This document shows, one piece after another, positions 1-8,872 of a DNA stretch of 46,374 nt; the first letter of the stretch is position 1, and each line of letters opens with the position of its first letter. Source of the stretch: CAYONQ01 sp964405375 (GTDB lineage: Bacteria > Planctomycetota > Phycisphaerae > Sedimentisphaerales > Anaerobacaceae); assembly GCA_964405375.1 (NCBI GenBank), contig CAYONQ010000010.1:1-46374 (forward strand), read 5' to 3'. The notes beneath the pieces are model-generated. The model made no database searches and was not told where the DNA came from. It worked only from the letters and a program-made list of their open reading frames with translations. The position numbers and the translations under genes are program-made.

Positions 1-54
<54 letters not shown>

Positions 55-128
55 AAAAATAGCGTATAGCGTTTAGGATATAGGGTTTAGTCCCGATATT
101 TAGCTAAACACCATTCGCAGTCACCATA

Positions 129-157
129 ATGTTAGCACGAGAGTCCGATTTTGACAA
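129..157 (-). promoter_or_regulatory. possible sigma70-type promoter for the tRNA
   Basis: On the minus strand TTGTCA (152-157) is followed after 17 bases by TAACAT (129-134). The start would lie about 68 bases before the tRNA. The match is fair but not strong, and no other evidence supports it. Confidence 0.3.
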
Positions 158-279
158 ATAAATTTTTACATAGTTGTCGGTGCTGAATCCGCCGAATAGC
201 GGACGATTGTTTTTTTGACGCCTCCGGATTACAATGCTTCTTAAGAACCGCTTACATAAACCACACGTATTAAAAATGG

Positions 280-2607
280 TTGAACAGTAAAGGGTTAAGG
301 TTTTTGATTAAAAGACAGAGAATATTCATAACCGGTCGGGTGCAGGGTGTAGGGTTCAGGCCGGCGGTGTATCGTATAGCCCGGCAATTGGGTCTTTCGG
401 GTTTTGTCTATAATGACACCAAGGGTGTAACAATAGAAATACAGGGGAAAAACAACAAGATATCCGAATTTTTAGCCCGTCTTGAAACAGATAAGCCGCC
501 GTTGGCAGAGATAAAGTCCTGCCGAACAACCGACACAGCTGTTATTGAAGGTGAGGATGAATTCGTCATCAAGGAAAGTGATTCGCAGGGGGCAGCTCTG
601 TCGCAGGTAACCGCCGATATTGCGGTCTGCAGCGATTGTCTTGCGGAGATGGCGGATGAGAATGATTTCCGGTACAGGTATCCTTTTATAAACTGCACCA
701 ACTGCGGGCCAAGGTATTCGATAGTTAAGACGATTCCTTACGACCGGCCGAATACTACAATGTCAGTGTTTGCGATGTGCGACAGATGCGCTGGTCAGTA
801 TGCGGACGTAACCGACAGGCGATTTCACGCCCAGCCGGTCGCCTGTGGTGCGTGCGGGCCGAAGGTTTGGCTGACAGATGATAAAGGTAAAACTATAGAA
901 ACCGAGGCCGATAGGGTGATCACTAAAACTGCAAATTTGCTTCGGGCGGGAAAGATTGTTGCGATAAAGGGGGTCGGCGGGTTTCACTTAGCAGTCGATG
1001 CAGTTAACGACAAAGCGGTAAGGCGATTGCGAGAACGCAAAAGAAGGGACTATAAGCCATTTGCTATGATGGCAGATTCGGTTGAGAAGATAAAAGAGTA
1101 TGCGGTCGTAAGTGAATCGGCTGAACGGGTATTGGCAAGCCCACAAAGCCCGATTGTTTTATTGCCGAAGAAAAAGGACTCAAAAATAGCACCGTCGGCC
1201 GCCGAAGGTGTTGATACATTCGGTTTTATGCTGTGCTACGCCCCCCTGCACTTTTTGCTTTTTGCTGAATATGATATAGAAGTTCTGGTTATGACCAGCG
1301 GCAATATCTGCGATGAGCCGTTGATATGTAAGAATGACGAGGCGTTGAAACGGCTGGGCCGGATTGCGGACGCCTTTTTGATGCATAACAGGGAGATTTA
1401 CCGGCAGGTTGACGATTCTGTTGTGCATTTTATCGACGAAAAGCCAACGCCGTTGCGACGAGCGAGGGGGTATGTGCCGACGCCGATTTTTATCGAAGAG
1501 AATTGTAGCCAGGACATATTCGCAGCGGGCGGTGACTTGAAAAATACCTTCTGCTTCGTGAAACAAAATCAGCTTATCTGTAGCGAGCACATAGGGGATT
1601 TGGAGGATGCAGAGGTTTATCATCACTATATCGATTCAATCGAGCATCTGCGCAAGCTGTTTGAGGTTGCCCCGAAGGTTGTGGCCTGCGACCTTCATCC
1701 GGGCTATCTATCGACCCGTTACGCCCTTTCAATACCCGCCGTAGAGATTGTTCAGGTTCAACATCACTGGGCTCACATCGGCTCTGTCTTGGCTGAATAC
1801 GGTCTTGCCGGGCCGGCCATCGGGCTTAGCTGTGACGGCACCGGCTACGGTACGGACGGGGCGATATGGGGCTGCGAGTGTCTAATCGCATCATTAGACG
1901 GCTTCGAGCGGTTTGGTCATTTGGCCTATTACCCGCTGGCGGGCGCAGATGCGGCAAGCAAGGAGGCAATAAGACCTGTTCTGGGATTATTAAGAAAAAC
2001 CTATGGGGACGATTTTAGATTAGAGAAATTCAAATGGCTGCTTGAGCGAGTTGAAGCGGATGTAAATACAAAATCGAAAATTATACTGGAACAGCTCGAA
2101 AAGCAAATCAACACCGTGGAAACATCCAGCTTAGGCAGGGTATTCGATGCGGCTGCGGCTATGGCGGGCGTGGGCGGCTACAACTATTTTGAGGCACAGC
2201 TTCCGATGGCCCTTGAGGCAATCGCCGAAAGTGGCGTTGAAGAACACTATGACTTTGAACTAACAGGCAGTAAACCAATTCAGCTTGATTTGTGTAAGAT
2301 GATAAAACAGCTAATTGACGATATTAAAAAGGGGACAGCCGTCAGCGTTATTTCGGCGAAGTTCCATAATACCATCGCCGCAGGGCTATTGCAAATGGCT
2401 AAGGCAGCCAGAGAAAGTGCAAAATTAAATGCTGTTGCGTTAGCCGGCGGGGTGTTTTGCAATCGGTATTTGACAAATCGCCTGATTAGCCACTTGAAGA
2501 AAAATGATTTTCAGGTATTATTCCATCGTGAAGTGCCGTCTAATGACGGTGGAATATCTGTTGGCCAGGCGGCGATTGCCGCTAGGATTACAAGACGCAA
2601 AGTTTGA
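280..2607 (+). CDS. hypF: HypF, carbamoyltransferase for [NiFe]-hydrogenase maturation
   Basis: HypF makes thiocarbamoyl groups on HypE from carbamoyl phosphate and ATP, the first step in building the CN ligands of the [NiFe] active site. Four regions are visible in 775 residues: an acylphosphatase domain with VQGVGFRP (21-28), two zinc-finger units with cysteines at 117/120/139/142 and 167/170/189/192, a YrdC/Sua5-like nucleotide-binding domain (about 205-390), and a Kae1-like carbamoyltransferase domain with HHWAH (495-499) and the C-terminal SNDGGISVGQA motif. The length is normal. The 280 start is TTG; a second in-frame TTG at 304 is also possible, because the ATG at 276 runs straight into a stop. 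It is the first gene of a six-gene operon, with hypC 15 bases downstream. Confidence 0.95.
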   Translation: MNSKGLRFLIKRQRIFITGRVQGVGFRPAVYRIARQLGLSGFVYNDTKGVTIEIQGKNNKISEFLARLETDKPPLAEIKSCRTTDTAVIEGEDEFVIKESDSQGAALSQVTADIAVCSDCLAEMADENDFRYRYPFINCTNCGPRYSIVKTIPYDRPNTTMSVFAMCDRCAGQYADVTDRRFHAQPVACGACGPKVWLTDDKGKTIETEADRVITKTANLLRAGKIVAIKGVGGFHLAVDAVNDKAVRRLRERKRRDYKPFAMMADSVEKIKEYAVVSESAERVLASPQSPIVLLPKKKDSKIAPSAAEGVDTFGFMLCYAPLHFLLFAEYDIEVLVMTSGNICDEPLICKNDEALKRLGRIADAFLMHNREIYRQVDDSVVHFIDEKPTPLRRARGYVPTPIFIEENCSQDIFAAGGDLKNTFCFVKQNQLICSEHIGDLEDAEVYHHYIDSIEHLRKLFEVAPKVVACDLHPGYLSTRYALSIPAVEIVQVQHHWAHIGSVLAEYGLAGPAIGLSCDGTGYGTDGAIWGCECLIASLDGFERFGHLAYYPLAGADAASKEAIRPVLGLLRKTYGDDFRLEKFKWLLERVEADVNTKSKIILEQLEKQINTVETSSLGRVFDAAAAMAGVGGYNYFEAQLPMALEAIAESGVEEHYDFELTGSKPIQLDLCKMIKQLIDDIKKGTAVSVISAKFHNTIAAGLLQMAKAARESAKLNAVALAGGVFCNRYLTNRLISHLKKNDFQVLFHREVPSNDGGISVGQAAIAARITRRKV

Positions 2608-2622
2608 AACGAGGTACGAATT

Positions 2623-2865
2623 ATGTGTTTGGCGATACCGGCGAGAATAGTTGAATTAGAAGGAGATAAAGCGGTTGTCGATGCAATGGGCAGCCGATGG
2701 CGGGCGAGGACCACGCTGTTAGCCGAGGCCAAGTTAGGGGATTTGGTGCTGATACACGCCGGCTTTGCCATCTCACTTGTCGATGAAGAAGAGGCGAAGA
2801 AGACCTGGCAGCTTCTTGCGGAAATCAGCGAGTTCGACCAGACGCCAGACAAGATTTCAGGATAG
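2623..2865 (+). CDS. hypC: HypC/HupF-family hydrogenase maturation chaperone
   Basis: An 80-residue protein starting MCLAIPARI, the family signature. The N-terminal Cys2 is the residue that carries the Fe(CN)2CO unit with HypD and later contacts the large subunit. The beta-barrel-type core (EGDKAVVDAMGSRW) and the LVHAGFA-like segment (LVLIHAGFAISLVDEEEA) match the family. A GAGGT ribosome-binding site precedes the ATG. It sits between hypF and hypD with short spacers, which fits one transcript. Confidence 0.95.
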   Translation: MCLAIPARIVELEGDKAVVDAMGSRWRARTTLLAEAKLGDLVLIHAGFAISLVDEEEAKKTWQLLAEISEFDQTPDKISG

Positions 2866-2874
2866 GTTTTCATT

Positions 2875-3954
2875 ATGCTCGAGAGAATTTATAAGGCACA
2901 GGGTCTTATGAAATCGGCCTGCGAAAAGATAGGGCGGCAAATCAATATAATGGAGGTCTGCGGCACTCATACGGTCTCTATCTTCCGCAACGGTATAAAA
3001 TCGACTTTGCCCGAAGGAATAAAGCTTTTGTCCGGGCCGGGCTGTCCGGTCTGTGTTACCGACCAGGGCTATATCGATACTGTTTTGCAATTGGCTGACA
3101 ACGATGATTGTTTGATTGCCACCTATGGTGATATGGTTCGCGTGCCGGGCAAAGGCGGGTCGCTCGAGACAAAACGCACAAAAGCCGACGTTAAGGTTGT
3201 CTTAAGCAGCGAGGACGCCCTGCAATTGGCGAAAGACAATCCCGAAAAGACGGTTGTGTTCGTTGCGGTCGGTTTTGAAACGACTGCGCCGGCTACGGCG
3301 GTGGCGGTGGAAGAAGCGGCAAAGCAAAATATCCACAACTTTTGCATTTTAAGCGGGCATAAATTAGTTGTGCCGGCGATGCGAGCCCTTTTATCTGAGA
3401 AAAATCATAATATAGATGCTTTTCTATGTCCCGGGCACGTCAGCGTGATAATCGGTTTCGGCGCATTTGCCGAGATTGTGGAGGGCTTCGGCCGGCCGTG
3501 TGTGGTGGCTGGTTTTGAGCCGATGCAGATAATCGAAGGGCTGAGCGAAATATGTCGCCAGTTCGTTGCGGGCATTGCCGAGCTAAAATCAGTATATGCA
3601 GCGGTGGTAACCGAGAAGGGCAACACCACCGCCCAGAAAATCACTGACGAGTGCTTCGAGCCAGCGGACGGCTACTGGCGAGGGCTTGGAGAGATAGAAA
3701 AGAGCACCCTTAAGCTAAAAGATAAATACAGCCGCTTCGATGTCCTCAAACGATTTGACATTACTGAGGCGCCCGGCGAGGAAATTAACGGCTGTCGATG
3801 CGGCGAGGTTCTGTGCGGGCTGATAGAGCCGCCGGAATGCGGGCTGTTTGAAAAAAGCTGTACGCCGCAAAGTCCGGTTGGGCCGTGTATGGTAAGCTCC
3901 GAAGGGGCTTGTGCGGCGTGGTTTAAATACGGGGGAGTCAGGAAATCAGGGTAG
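2875..3954 (+). CDS. hypD: HypD, Fe-S scaffold for Fe(CN)2CO assembly
   Basis: HypD with HypC forms the scaffold on which Fe(CN)2CO is assembled. The 359-residue sequence has EVCGTHT with the catalytic cysteine (C29), GPGCPVCVT with two further cysteines, the PGHVSVIIG segment, and a C-terminal set of cysteines (GCRCGEVLCG...CGLFEKSC...GPCMVSSEGAC) that hold the [4Fe-4S] cluster. Length and order of motifs are those of full-length HypD. Its TAG stop shares a base with the GTG start of hypE, so the two are translationally coupled. Confidence 0.96.
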   Translation: MLERIYKAQGLMKSACEKIGRQINIMEVCGTHTVSIFRNGIKSTLPEGIKLLSGPGCPVCVTDQGYIDTVLQLADNDDCLIATYGDMVRVPGKGGSLETKRTKADVKVVLSSEDALQLAKDNPEKTVVFVAVGFETTAPATAVAVEEAAKQNIHNFCILSGHKLVVPAMRALLSEKNHNIDAFLCPGHVSVIIGFGAFAEIVEGFGRPCVVAGFEPMQIIEGLSEICRQFVAGIAELKSVYAAVVTEKGNTTAQKITDECFEPADGYWRGLGEIEKSTLKLKDKYSRFDVLKRFDITEAPGEEINGCRCGEVLCGLIEPPECGLFEKSCTPQSPVGPCMVSSEGACAAWFKYGGVRKSG

Positions 3955-4976
3955 TGAAAACAAGCAGGCACGATAGAATTCTACTTGCACACGGCGGCGG
4001 CGGACAATTGAGCGACGAACTAATCCGGCACAATATTCTGCCAAGATTAAAAAACGATACTCTCGCTGAATTGGCCGATTCGGCGAGCTTGAACCTCGAA
4101 TCGAACTCGATATGCTTCACAACGGACAGCTACGTTGTCAAGCCGTTGTTTTTTAACGGGGGGGATATCGGAAAACTTGCCGTCTGCGGGACGGTGAACG
4201 ACCTGGCTGTTGCCGGTGCGAGACCGATTGCACTGGCTTTGTCGCTGATAATCGAGGAGGGTTTCGAGTTTGAGCTGCTGGAGAAAATTTTAGACAGTGT
4301 CAGCAAATCAGCCAAGAAAAACAACGTTGATATTGTTACCGGCGATACGAAGACCGTCGAGGCCGGTGCCGCAGACGGGATTTTTATAAATACGGCGGGG
4401 ATTGGCGTGCGATTGGCCGGCGTGGACTTAGGTTTCAACAGGATTGCGGTCGGAGACAAAATCATTATTAACGGCACGATTGGCGACCACGGCCTGACTA
4501 TTATCTCGCAGCGAGAGGGTATCAAATCTCAATCGCAATTAGAAAGTGACTGTGCCGGCTTGGCGGAGTTGACCTGTCAATTACTGGAAAACACAAAAGG
4601 CGTGAAATTTATGCGGGACCTGACACGAGGGGGACTGGCTGCAACACTTAACGAGATATGCAGAGCGACCGGCTTGAGCATCGGGATTCGCCAAGTCGAT
4701 ATACCGGTCAATCCTACTGTGCAAGCGGCGGCGGATATGCTCGGCTTCGACGTGCTTAATATCGCAAATGAAGGCAAGTTCGTTGCGGTCGTCTCGTCGG
4801 CGTCAGTCGGTGATTGTCTGATTATCTGTAAAGAACATCCGCTGGGTAAAAAGGCAAGTATAATCGGCGAAGTTGTCAAGACCAGTGATGTGCCTACGGT
4901 GGAAATCGAGACCCAAATCGGTGGCAGGAGGGTCGTCCAGATGCCATACGGACGAGAACTGCCGAGGATATGCTGA
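3954..4976 (+). CDS. hypE: HypE, thiocarbamate dehydratase of hydrogenase maturation
   Basis: HypE accepts the carbamoyl group from HypF on its C-terminal cysteine and dehydrates it to thiocyanate with ATP, giving the cyanide ligands. The protein (340 residues) has the PurM-like fold signature: LLAHGGGGQLSDELI near the start, FTTDSYVVKPLFF, GTVNDLAVAGA and MRDLTRGGLAATLNEI. It ends in PRIC, the family's terminal cysteine. The start is GTG, overlapping the hypD stop by one base. The stop overlaps hypA as TGATG. Confidence 0.96.
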   Translation: MKTSRHDRILLAHGGGGQLSDELIRHNILPRLKNDTLAELADSASLNLESNSICFTTDSYVVKPLFFNGGDIGKLAVCGTVNDLAVAGARPIALALSLIIEEGFEFELLEKILDSVSKSAKKNNVDIVTGDTKTVEAGAADGIFINTAGIGVRLAGVDLGFNRIAVGDKIIINGTIGDHGLTIISQREGIKSQSQLESDCAGLAELTCQLLENTKGVKFMRDLTRGGLAATLNEICRATGLSIGIRQVDIPVNPTVQAAADMLGFDVLNIANEGKFVAVVSSASVGDCLIICKEHPLGKKASIIGEVVKTSDVPTVEIETQIGGRRVVQMPYGRELPRIC

Positions 4977-5320
4977 TGCACGAAATGATGGTGGCTGAGG
5001 GGCTGTTGGCGGCAATCTCGGCTGAAATTGAAAAGCAGAACGCAAAACCCATCAGCGCAAAGATTAGCTGCGGGATGCTTAATATCATAAACGACGAGGC
5101 CCTTCGTTTTGCCTTCGAGGCCATTGCTAAAGGCACGGCCTGCGAGGGCATGAAATTGGAGGTAGAGCATAAGCCGATGGAGGGTCTGTGCAGTAATTGC
5201 AGCGAGGTTTTTGAATTCGAGCTTTCTCAGCCGGTTTGTTCAAAGTGCGGGAGCGAGGATTTTGAATTGCTGCCTGATGTGCCTTTAGTGTTGGAGACAA
5301 TAGAATTTGAAGCGGAGTGA
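4976..5320 (+). CDS. hypA: HypA, nickel-insertion metallochaperone
   Basis: HypA delivers nickel to the hydrogenase large subunit. I place the start at the ATG at 4976, not at the in-frame ATG two codons upstream, because this gives MHEMMV with His2 directly after Met (the family's nickel site) and a TGATG overlap with hypE. The 114-residue protein has the zinc ribbon C-x2-C ... C-x2-C (CSNC and CSKC). The C-terminal half is of normal length. The gene lies between hypE and hypB in the operon. Confidence 0.95.
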   Translation: MHEMMVAEGLLAAISAEIEKQNAKPISAKISCGMLNIINDEALRFAFEAIAKGTACEGMKLEVEHKPMEGLCSNCSEVFEFELSQPVCSKCGSEDFELLPDVPLVLETIEFEAE

Positions 5321-5324
5321 TGGA

Positions 5325-5993
5325 ATGTATAAAGTCAACGTCAGCAAGAAGATTCTCAGTGCAAACGAGCAATACGCCCTTAAGAACAGCCGAATTTTGG
5401 CCGAGCAGAAGGTGCTATGTCTGAATATGATATCGTCCCCCGGCTCGGGCAAGACCACGACTCTGGTAAGGACGATAAACGAATTGAAGGACAAAATCAA
5501 AATCGGTGTTATTGAAGGCGACATTCAAACCGATTTGGACGCTGAAAGAATCCGAGCGACGGCGGCGCCGGTGGTCCAGATAGAAACGGGCGGTGCGTGT
5601 CATTTGTCGGCGCAGCAGGTGAATAGGGCGTTAGAGAGTTTGCCCCTCGATGATTTGGATTTGATTTTTATAGAGAACGTGGGCAACCTGGTTTGTCCAT
5701 CGGCATTTGAACTGGGCGAGACCGGCAAAGTAGCTGCGCTTTCTGTTGCGGAGGGTGACGATAAGCCGGCAAAATATCCCGCCATTTTTGCAAGGTCAAA
5801 GGTCTTGCTGATAAACAAGATTGACTTACTGGAGCCAGTTGGTCAGGTTGACTTTGATATCGAACGAGTCAAAGCCGATGCCCGCAAATTAAATAAAGGT
5901 ATCGAGATTTTCCCAATATCCGCCAGAACCAGCGAAGGGATGGCCGACTGGTGCGGCTGGCTAATAAGGTTTGTTAAAAATTTACGATTATGA
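5325..5993 (+). CDS. hypB: HypB, GTPase of hydrogenase nickel insertion
   Basis: HypB is the SIMIBI-class GTPase that works with HypA in nickel delivery. It shows the P-loop SSPGSGKTTTL, the metal-binding GGACHLSA segment, FIENVGNLVCP and the NKIDLLEP base-recognition motif. I chose the ATG at 5325 (222 residues), preceded by GGAG at a good distance, over the in-frame TTG at 5307 inside hypA. There is no N-terminal CxxCGC motif and no histidine-rich stretch, so it belongs to the HypB forms without an extra nickel store. Last gene of the hyp operon; it converges on nadD with a 6-base gap. Confidence 0.95.
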   Translation: MYKVNVSKKILSANEQYALKNSRILAEQKVLCLNMISSPGSGKTTTLVRTINELKDKIKIGVIEGDIQTDLDAERIRATAAPVVQIETGGACHLSAQQVNRALESLPLDDLDLIFIENVGNLVCPSAFELGETGKVAALSVAEGDDKPAKYPAIFARSKVLLINKIDLLEPVGQVDFDIERVKADARKLNKGIEIFPISARTSEGMADWCGWLIRFVKNLRL

Positions 5994-5999
5994 CCTGAG

Positions 6000-6632
6000 T
6001 TAGGACAGGGGCTTTGACTGGTACAGCCGGTGCTTGCGGATGTAGTCGGCGACTTTGGGGTCGAGCATATCGGTTACGTCTTGGCCAGCGGCCAATCTTT
6101 TTCGTATCTCCGTGCTGCTAATGTCAATCAGGGGTGTCTGGATAACGTTTCTCTGAAGTTTTTCGACCCGGCCGGCACCGATAACGGTTGTTAATTCGGC
6201 AAAATCCGGCACGTCATAGCCCGCCCTATACATCACACATAGATTACACTCATCAATCAGCCGGCCAATCTCATACCAGTACGGCAATTCGCCAATACTG
6301 TCGGCGCCTATCAGCCAGTAAATTGAGGTGTCGCTGCCGTAGTCGGCATGGAACTGCCTTACGGTCTCTAATGTGTAGCCCGGTCCGGCTTTTTTCAATT
6401 CACAGTCGCTTACCTCAAACATTTTGTTGTAGGCGATTGCAAGGGTTATCATAGCCAATCGGTCGTGGTCACTTGCTTCCGGGAAGAAATTTTTCAGAGG
6501 CGAGCGTTTCGCGGGAATAAAAATGACTTTCTCTGCGCCGATATGTTCTGCTGCGTCGTCGGCGACAATTGTATGGCCGAGATGAATTGGGTCGAACGTA
6601 CCGCCGAACAGAGCTATTTTTTTCTTTGCCAT
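6000..6632 (-). CDS. nadD: nicotinate-mononucleotide adenylyltransferase
   Basis: NadD joins nicotinate mononucleotide and ATP to form deamido-NAD in NAD synthesis. The 210-residue protein begins MAKKKIALFGGTFDPIHLGH, containing the nucleotidyltransferase GGTFDPxHxGH motif. It also has the substrate-binding IPAKRSPLK segment and the C-terminal ISSTEIRKRL motif (SxTxxR). The length is normal. It stands alone on the minus strand, convergent with the hyp operon. Confidence 0.95.
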   Translation of the reverse strand: MAKKKIALFGGTFDPIHLGHTIVADDAAEHIGAEKVIFIPAKRSPLKNFFPEASDHDRLAMITLAIAYNKMFEVSDCELKKAGPGYTLETVRQFHADYGSDTSIYWLIGADSIGELPYWYEIGRLIDECNLCVMYRAGYDVPDFAELTTVIGAGRVEKLQRNVIQTPLIDISSTEIRKRLAAGQDVTDMLDPKVADYIRKHRLYQSKPLS

Positions 6633-7116
6633 AAAAAATTAACAGGTAAACTGTTGTATTATTGAAAGAAATATTACAAAAAAATCAAAAAAAATTTAGC
6701 CAGCAAAAGATGCCAATAAACAATCAGAAGGCAACAAAAGACTCCCAAAAAACAACTTGGCTTTTTTGTGCTCCTTGTATTTTTCAACAGCTTGAAAATA
6801 TATGTCTTGACAATGATGACAATTCTCCTTCTACACGAAATGTATCGAAACACACCTATAAGTTAAATAAAATGCATTTTACAAAAGCACATATAACAAC
6901 TAACTTCCGAATTTAGAGCAGAAACTTCAATCACAAATCAGTTTAAGTAAAAACTTCAGCGGCGGTAAAGCAGGTTGTACTTGTCCTATCAGAAAGTATG
7001 ATAAACAAAACAGCAAGCTATGTAAAACAGCAATGGTAAAAAATTTTATGAAGTATTTTTAAACATCTGGACGATAAAAAATGTAACAATGTCTATTGGC
7101 TTTTTTATGATTTTGC
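6633..7116. other. AT-rich spacer without a recognisable gene
   Basis: About 480 bases between nadD and the promoter of the lysine-rich mini-gene. The stretch is strongly AT-rich with many A runs. The only open frame of note (6662-6916, plus) has no ribosome-binding site, a composition driven by base bias and no family resemblance. I see no RNA structure or repeat that I would defend. Confidence 0.5.
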
Positions 7117-7149
7117 TTGACAGGTTTTTAAAAAGTAAATTAGTATTAT
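7117..7149 (+). promoter_or_regulatory. likely promoter of the lysine-rich mini-gene
   Basis: A perfect TTGACA (7117-7122) is followed 17 bases later by TTAGTA (7140-7145); TATTAT lies at 7144-7149, with a spacing that is too long for a classical -10 but close to it. The start would be about 40-50 bases before the mini-gene. Confidence 0.5.
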
Positions 7150-7198
7150 GATGTTGGCTTGAATATAAAAGGATTTAACCAGCCGAAAGGAGAAAATG

Positions 7199-7312
7199 AT
7201 GGCTAAGAAAAGGAAAAAAGCAACAAAGAAAAAGAAAAAAGTAGCGAAGAAAAAGAGAAAAGTAGCAAAGAAGAAGACTAAGAAGAAAAAGACAAAGAAG
7301 AGAAAAAGGTAG
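7199..7312 (+). CDS. 37-residue lysine-rich basic peptide, histone H1-tail-like
   Basis: This short gene encodes 37 residues: 23 lysines, 4 arginines, and otherwise only Ala, Thr, Val and the initiator Met. Lysine runs alternate with single small residues (VAKKK, TKKKK), like the tails of bacterial H1-type or extended HU proteins. There is no other domain. AAGGAG just upstream fits the second of two adjacent ATGs (7199) better than the first (7196). A TTGACA promoter precedes it and a good hairpin terminator follows at 7362-7399, so it appears to be a complete monocistronic gene. A DNA- or RNA-compacting role is inferred from composition alone. A chance open frame is less likely given the flanking signals. 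Confidence 0.65.
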   Translation: MAKKRKKATKKKKKVAKKKRKVAKKKTKKKKTKKRKR

Positions 7313-7361
7313 CATAACGGTTTAATCAAAATTTCAGTGCTTCGATAAGTTATGCGACAAT

Positions 7362-7399
7362 GGAAGGTTTCGTTGCTTCAGCGGAACCTTCCGTTTTTT
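7362..7399 (+). terminator. intrinsic terminator after the lysine-rich gene
   Basis: GGAAGGTTTCG (7362-7372) pairs with CGGAACCTTCC (7382-7392), with one G-U wobble and a 9-base loop, and is followed by G and six T. This is a classical intrinsic terminator 50 bases after the mini-gene stop. Confidence 0.85.
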
Positions 7400-7471
7400 G
7401 TACGCAGGACATTAAATACACATCCCCCATAATACCGCTAAAAACAAGATTACGTATCGCTGATTGTTTCT

Positions 7472-7499
7472 TTGCAATCGGCTTCTAATCTTTTATACT
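7472..7499 (+). promoter_or_regulatory. likely lysA promoter
   Basis: TTGCAA (7472-7477), a 16-base spacer, then TATACT (7494-7499). The predicted start is about 65 bases before the lysA ATG. Confidence 0.5.
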
Positions 7500-7511
7500 G
7501 TTTACTGAAAG

Positions 7512-7555
7512 CCCGGCTGTGCTGAGCTGTGGGTTCTTGTAATTGCCGGGTTTTT
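7512..7555 (+). terminator. possible attenuator hairpin in the lysA leader
   Basis: CCCGGC (7512-7517) pairs with GCCGGG (7545-7550), directly followed by TTTTT (7551-7555), inside the short leader just before the lysA ATG at 7570. The stem is short and the loop is 27 bases, so it may be chance. If real it would be a leader terminator. Confidence 0.35.
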
Positions 7556-7569
7556 GAAGAGAAAACGAT

Positions 7570-8847
7570 ATGGACTATTTCAATTATAAAAACGGCCGGC
7601 TGTTCGCCGAAGGTGTGGACGTCAGGGAAATAGCCGCCGGGGTCGGCACGCCGGTTTACATCTACAGCAAGACCACCTTCCTGGACCATCTGCAAAAGAC
7701 CCAAGATGCTTATAGCGGCCTTGATACGATGGTTTGTTATTCCGTTAAGGCCTGCGGCAACATAAATATCCTTAAGTTTATGGCGCAGGCAGGCAGCGGA
7801 TTTGATATTGTCAGCGGCGGGGAGCTGTACCGTGTTCTGCAGGCCGGCGGCAAACCGTCAAAAATTGTTTATGCCGGGGTCGGTAAAACCGACGCCGAGA
7901 TTATCGAGGCGTTAAACGCCGGTGTCGGTTATTTCAATGTCGAATCGGAAGCTGAGATGAAGAACCTGATTCGGCTGGCAAAACAAGAAGGCAAACAGCC
8001 GAAAGCCGCCTTGCGCATCAACCCTGACATTGACCTGAAAACACACACCTATATCACTACGGGCAAAAAGGAAACCAAGTTTGGCGTTGACATTGAGCAG
8101 GCACGAAAGCTCTTCGCAGATTTCGGCGACAGGGAAGAAGTAAAGCTCTGCGCAATCCATATTCACCTTGGCTCGGCCGGTCTGTCTGTTAAGCCGTATG
8201 TGGAGGCGACAGAAAAGGCGTTAGCTCTGATTGGACAATTGCGCAGCGACGGCTTCACAATTGAAGCGTTAAATATCGGCGGCGGCTACGGGGCCGATTA
8301 CGTAACGTCGGCGGCGCCGTCGGCTGCCGATTACGCCGCTGAGATTGTGCCGTTATTAAAGGATAAGAGTCTAAAACTCATCCTTGAACCGGGTGCAAGT
8401 ATCGCAGCCAATGCGGCGATTTTGGTAACGCAGGTTTTGTACTTGAAGACCGGCGGCAGGAAAAAATTTGTTATCGTCGATGCAGCAATGAATGATTTGA
8501 TTCGCCCGCCGTTGTATGATGCGTTCCATTTCATCTGGCCTGCCAATGTGCCTGAAAAATTCGTGCCTGACCGACGGGATAAGGATTTGCAAATTGACGG
8601 TACTGAGGTCGTTGATGTAGTCGGGCCGGTCTGCGAAAGTGCAGATTTCTTTGCGAAGGACAGAGCCATCCCGCCGGTGAAACGCGGCGATTTGCTCTCT
8701 ATCTTTAGCACAGGGGCCTACGGCTTTAGTATGGCGAGCAACTACAACGCCCGCTGCCGACCTGCCGAAGTCCTTGTTGACGGCGGCAAGCTTTCCATCA
8801 TCCGAAAACGGGAGACCTACAAAGATTTAACCGCCCTGGAAAAATAA
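7570..8847 (+). CDS. lysA: diaminopimelate decarboxylase
   Basis: LysA removes CO2 from meso-diaminopimelate to make lysine, using PLP. The 425-residue fold-III PLP enzyme has the cofactor lysine in CYSVKACGN (K60), HIHLGS, the glycine loop GGGYGADY for PLP phosphate, EPGASIAANA, and the dimer-interface active-site motif GPVCESADFF with YNARCRP-like sequence near the end. The ATG at 7570 gives the usual N-terminus (FNYKNGRLFAEGV). It is a single gene between two minus-strand groups, with its own promoter. Confidence 0.95.
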   Translation: MDYFNYKNGRLFAEGVDVREIAAGVGTPVYIYSKTTFLDHLQKTQDAYSGLDTMVCYSVKACGNINILKFMAQAGSGFDIVSGGELYRVLQAGGKPSKIVYAGVGKTDAEIIEALNAGVGYFNVESEAEMKNLIRLAKQEGKQPKAALRINPDIDLKTHTYITTGKKETKFGVDIEQARKLFADFGDREEVKLCAIHIHLGSAGLSVKPYVEATEKALALIGQLRSDGFTIEALNIGGGYGADYVTSAAPSAADYAAEIVPLLKDKSLKLILEPGASIAANAAILVTQVLYLKTGGRKKFVIVDAAMNDLIRPPLYDAFHFIWPANVPEKFVPDRRDKDLQIDGTEVVDVVGPVCESADFFAKDRAIPPVKRGDLLSIFSTGAYGFSMASNYNARCRPAEVLVDGGKLSIIRKRETYKDLTALEK

Positions 8848-8872
8848 CAGGGGTATGTGAAGTACTACAAGG

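Noticed and set aside
6662..6916. 84-codon open frame in the AT-rich spacer after nadD
   Set aside because: No ribosome-binding site, composition explained by base bias, no family resemblance.
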